Shown piece by piece: positions 61,618-64,000 of a DNA stretch of 64,000 nucleotides. Numbering within the stretch: the first letter of the stretch is position 1; each line of letters begins with the position of its first letter. The stretch lies in the NCBI GenBank assembly GCA_900471485.1, contig UCEU01000001.1:186001-250000 (forward strand), given 5' to 3'. The notes beneath the pieces were generated by a model, which ran no database searches, was not told where the DNA came from, and was given only the letters and a program-made list of their open reading frames with translations. This DNA is from Hyphomicrobiales bacterium (GTDB taxonomy: Bacteria > Pseudomonadota > Alphaproteobacteria > Rhizobiales > Rhizobiaceae). The position numbers and the translations under genes are program-made.

Positions 61618-64000
61618 TTACGATAACAGTTCCTTGAACATACCGTTTTGCTCGGAAAGTTCGGGAAAGTTGCCGGCCTCGGCCAATACACCTCTGTCGA
61701 ACAGCAGGATTCGGTCGAAAATCTCGGCAAGCTTGGCGTTGGAGAGCACCCAGACGATGGCCGGACGTTCGCCTTCCGTGTGCAGGTTCTCGACGACGTT
61801 GTGCGTGATCTGATCCTGGACGCGCTGGTCGAGTGCCGAAAGCGGGCGATTGAAGATGAAGTAGTCCGAGCGCTTCAGGAGCGAACGGGCAAGGTTGAGC
61901 TTCTGTCGTTGCACCATCGTCAGACGCTTGCCGCCGGAGCCGACGTCGAATTCGAGGCCGATGGAGAGCACGTCGTCGAAAAGCCCGAGGCGATCGAGCA
62001 GTTCGCCCATGATGGCGCGAATGCGGTCCGATGCGTCCGCCTGCTGGTAGGCGATGCGGCCGAAGAGCACGTTGTCCATCAGGCTGGCGGACGAGATGAA
62101 ATGCTCGGGATCGTATCGCTCGATGACGGCGGCGAGATCATCGGGGATGTTCTCGTGGAACTGCTTGCGGGCGCTGACGATCTTGTCCATCAGCTCGTTG
62201 CTCAAGAGGCCGAAACGATGCCGCGGCTCGATGTAGGCGAAGCTAAGGCGGATGATCGCGGACCGCTCTTCGGGTGCCGCGTCGTCGAACTTCCGGCTCT
62301 GCAGTTTCTGCAACAGGGCCTGATAGGTCGGGATGTCATCCGGCGTCATGAAGGTCAGCTGCTGGAAGAACGGATGATCCGGCGGCAGGTCGTGGAAGAG
62401 TTCCACGGCGTTCTCCGCGATTTCCAGGCCCATGGCGTAGAGATCGTTGCTGAGGCCCGTATCGCGGAACAGCGTCTGGAAATAGGGGTGCGCGGCGAGC
62501 CGCCGGTTGTTCATCATCGGTCGCCGCATCGAGCCGAACAGCAGGTTTTCGCCGACGGTCGCCTGTACGTTGTAGGCGTCGAAATCGAATGGCACGACGA
62601 TGTTGCCGAGGCCGGTGTCCTGCATCTGCTTTCGAAGCGCGGCGCGCAGGTCGACGATATGCGAGGCAAGCGCCACGTGCACGCCGGTATTGACATTGGA
62701 ACGCAATGCCAGGTCGAGAATATCCTGCGAAATCAGCACGGCGTCGAGTACCGGGCGGATCGCTGCCAGCAGGTCTTCGGGCCCGGTGGCGCCTGCCGAA
62801 TTATAATCGACCCAGTCGCTGTTCAGATCGAGCGTCGGGTTGCCTGCCTTCACGGCTTCTGCGGCGTGCCACTTTGCTTCTGTCGCCATCCGCTCGTCAT
62901 AGGCGGGCTTCGTCAGAGGGGCATGCTTCAGGCCGTAGAGCAGATTGTCGCGTAGCGTGCCGTGGAAGAAATAGGTGTCCGCCGAGGCGTAGGAGATGCG
63001 CCGTCCGGTGACCGATTCCGGCAGCTCGAGCAGGTCGTGGCCGTCGATCGTGATACGACCGGAATCGGGCCAGGCGATGCGACCCAGCGCTTCGGCGAAA
63101 GCCTCTGCGCCGCTGCTGTTCGGACCGACCACGGCGACGGTTTCGTTGGGCTTGATCTCGACGGAGACATGATCGACCAGGCGCGCGCCGCTGTCGTCGC
63201 TGAGCGAAAGGTTCGTCACGACAAGCGGAGCTGTCAGGCCGACGACGGCTGCGGTCGGGATGTCGTGGATCTTGCTGTCGATCAGCGGCTCGATGTTGAA
63301 CTGCTCGTAGACCTGCTGGTACTTGACCTGCACGTCCTGGCGCATCTGATCCCAGTCGATCAGTTCCTTCAGCGGGCCGGGAAGATCCTTGTAAGCACTG
63401 ATGACGGCGACGAGCTGGCCGATGTCGAGCCGGCCCTGCAGCGCCAGATAGCCGCCGATCGCGTAAAACAGGAACGGCGTCACCTGAGCGAGGAAATTGT
63501 TCAGGAATTTGACCAGGAACTTCCACTGATAGAGGTCGTAGCGGATCGAGAAGATCAGCCCCAGGCGGGTGGCGATATCGGCGCGTTCGAGGTTCGACGT
63601 GTCGTTGCCGTGGATCGTGCCGATACCGTCGACGATTTCGCCGACGCGGCCGGAGAGTTCGCGTGCAGTCAGCTGGCGCTGGCGGCCGAGTTCGAGCAGG
63701 CGCCGGCGCATGCGCGGGATGATAACGGCTTGTACCCCGACGATGGCGGCGGCGATCATGCCCAGCCAGAAGTTCTGGACGATGATGAAGGCGAGTGCCG
63801 TCAGAGCCTGGCCACCCAGCAGGGCGGGCGCCACGAAGGCATCGCCGGTGAAGCCGCCCATCGGCTCGACTTCATCCTTGATCATCGTCGCGATTTCGGC
63901 CGACTTCACACGCTTGAAGTGATTGGGCGGGAAGCGCAGCACCCGGTCGATCAGCTCGAAGCGAATGCGCCGAAGCATACGTTCGCCGAGGCGGCCCTTG
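61618..64000 (-). CDS. ABC-exporter-like protein with degenerate, expanded ATPase domain (5' end outside window)
   Basis: The frame is open to the right edge. Numbering here is from the in-window ATG at 63978 (786 residues). Residues about 1-205 are ABC-exporter membrane helices, and the ATPase-like domain follows. Walker A is GPNSSGAEA (285-293), without lysine. The Q-loop region reads SYASAD, without Gln. The signature region is GSGGKRLTMVQ, Walker B is YFIFNRP (706-712) in place of LDEP, and the switch His is replaced (VLSNAKL). Only SALD (714-717) is normal. About 400 residues separate Walker A and signature, against roughly 110-120 usually. It is likely a non-hydrolysing or highly diverged transporter subunit. 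Confidence 0.87.
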   Translation of the reverse strand, partial: KGRLGERMLRRIRFELIDRVLRFPPNHFKRVKSAEIATMIKDEVEPMGGFTGDAFVAPALLGGQALTALAFIIVQNFWLGMIAAAIVGVQAVIIPRMRRRLLELGRQRQLTARELSGRVGEIVDGIGTIHGNDTSNLERADIATRLGLIFSIRYDLYQWKFLVKFLNNFLAQVTPFLFYAIGGYLALQGRLDIGQLVAVISAYKDLPGPLKELIDWDQMRQDVQVKYQQVYEQFNIEPLIDSKIHDIPTAAVVGLTAPLVVTNLSLSDDSGARLVDHVSVEIKPNETVAVVGPNSSGAEAFAEALGRIAWPDSGRITIDGHDLLELPESVTGRRISYASADTYFFHGTLRDNLLYGLKHAPLTKPAYDERMATEAKWHAAEAVKAGNPTLDLNSDWVDYNSAGATGPEDLLAAIRPVLDAVLISQDILDLALRSNVNTGVHVALASHIVDLRAALRKQMQDTGLGNIVVPFDFDAYNVQATVGENLLFGSMRRPMMNNRRLAAHPYFQTLFRDTGLSNDLYAMGLEIAENAVELFHDLPPDHPFFQQLTFMTPDDIPTYQALLQKLQSRKFDDAAPEERSAIIRLSFAYIEPRHRFGLLSNELMDKIVSARKQFHENIPDDLAAVIERYDPEHFISSASLMDNVLFGRIAYQQADASDRIRAIMGELLDRLGLFDDVLSIGLEFDVGSGGKRLTMVQRQKLNLARSLLKRSDYFIFNRPLSALDQRVQDQITHNVVENLHTEGERPAIVWVLSNAKLAEIFDRILLFDRGVLAEAGNFPELSEQNGMFKELLS

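Overview
The window is a high-GC alphaproteobacterial segment, most likely from a Rhizobiaceae chromosome or chromid (Rhizobium, Agrobacterium, Neorhizobium or Ensifer type). This rests on gene content only: many ABC sugar importers, each paired with a LacI, GntR or ROK regulator; a Thu-like keto-sugar module; a cyoABCD oxidase; a palindromic intergenic repeat of a kind I associate with rhizobial genomes; and a promoter matching the EcfG (general stress response) consensus. I see no tRNA, rRNA, CRISPR array, transposase or integrase. The window looks like ordinary accessory catabolic and envelope DNA, not a recent island.

Layout. 1-3648: alpha-2-macroglobulin with an N-terminal PAN domain, cut by the window edge. 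4060-4556: EcfG-type promoter and a receiver-only response regulator. 4581-7389: D-mannonate module (uxuA diverging from a FadR-type GntR regulator and an SDR dehydrogenase). 7409-9515: copper handling (CopD, PCuAC chaperone, a DUF2946-like protein). 9638-16804: polysaccharide cluster (Wzy-like polymerase, Wzx-like flippase, a small ORF, a WecG-type glycosyltransferase, then on the other strand a GT2 and a Tat-exported glycosidase-like protein). 16870-23303: Afu-like importer with an inositol-monophosphatase-family phosphatase and a LacI regulator. 23359-30657: Thu-like module (sugar ABC importer, ThuA, divergent Gfo/Idh/MocA dehydrogenase, LacI). 30674-32167: DHA2 drug-efflux-like MFS. 32247-40058: LysR-controlled cluster of an ACS-family MFS, an HD-domain hydrolase and three secreted hydrolases. 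40079-40895: cytochrome b561 and a 57-residue His/Cys-rich secreted peptide. 41223-48480: ribose-type ABC importer with ROK regulator, divergent amidohydrolase and a TIM-barrel-like protein of unknown function. 48538-52298: heterodimeric ABC exporter. 52778-54184: FAD/NAD(P)-binding protein. 54185-60969: SURF1, cyoDCBA and a divergent MFS. 61053-64000: a cyclic-nucleotide-binding protein downstream of a highly unusual ABC-exporter-like protein that runs off the window.

How the genes work together. Most of the window follows one plan: a regulator next to or diverging from a transporter, plus one to three enzymes. Several regulators have convincing palindromic operators: three TTGCA-N6-TGCAA sites in the Afu-like promoter region, TGTGTAAACGTGTACACA in the Thu-like divergent region, and AGTTCG-AAAT-CGAACT plus TTTGACA-N14-TGTCAAA between the ROK gene and the amidohydrolase. 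The strongest candidate for something undescribed is the protein at 61618-64000. Its single ABC domain has lost the Walker A lysine, Walker B acidic residues, Q-loop glutamine and switch histidine. It also contains about 400 residues between Walker A and the signature region, within which an exporter-type segment ending N(L/V)L(F/Y)G occurs three times.

Limits: functions come from reading motifs and context, and no database search was run. Substrates of the transporters and esterases are inferences.
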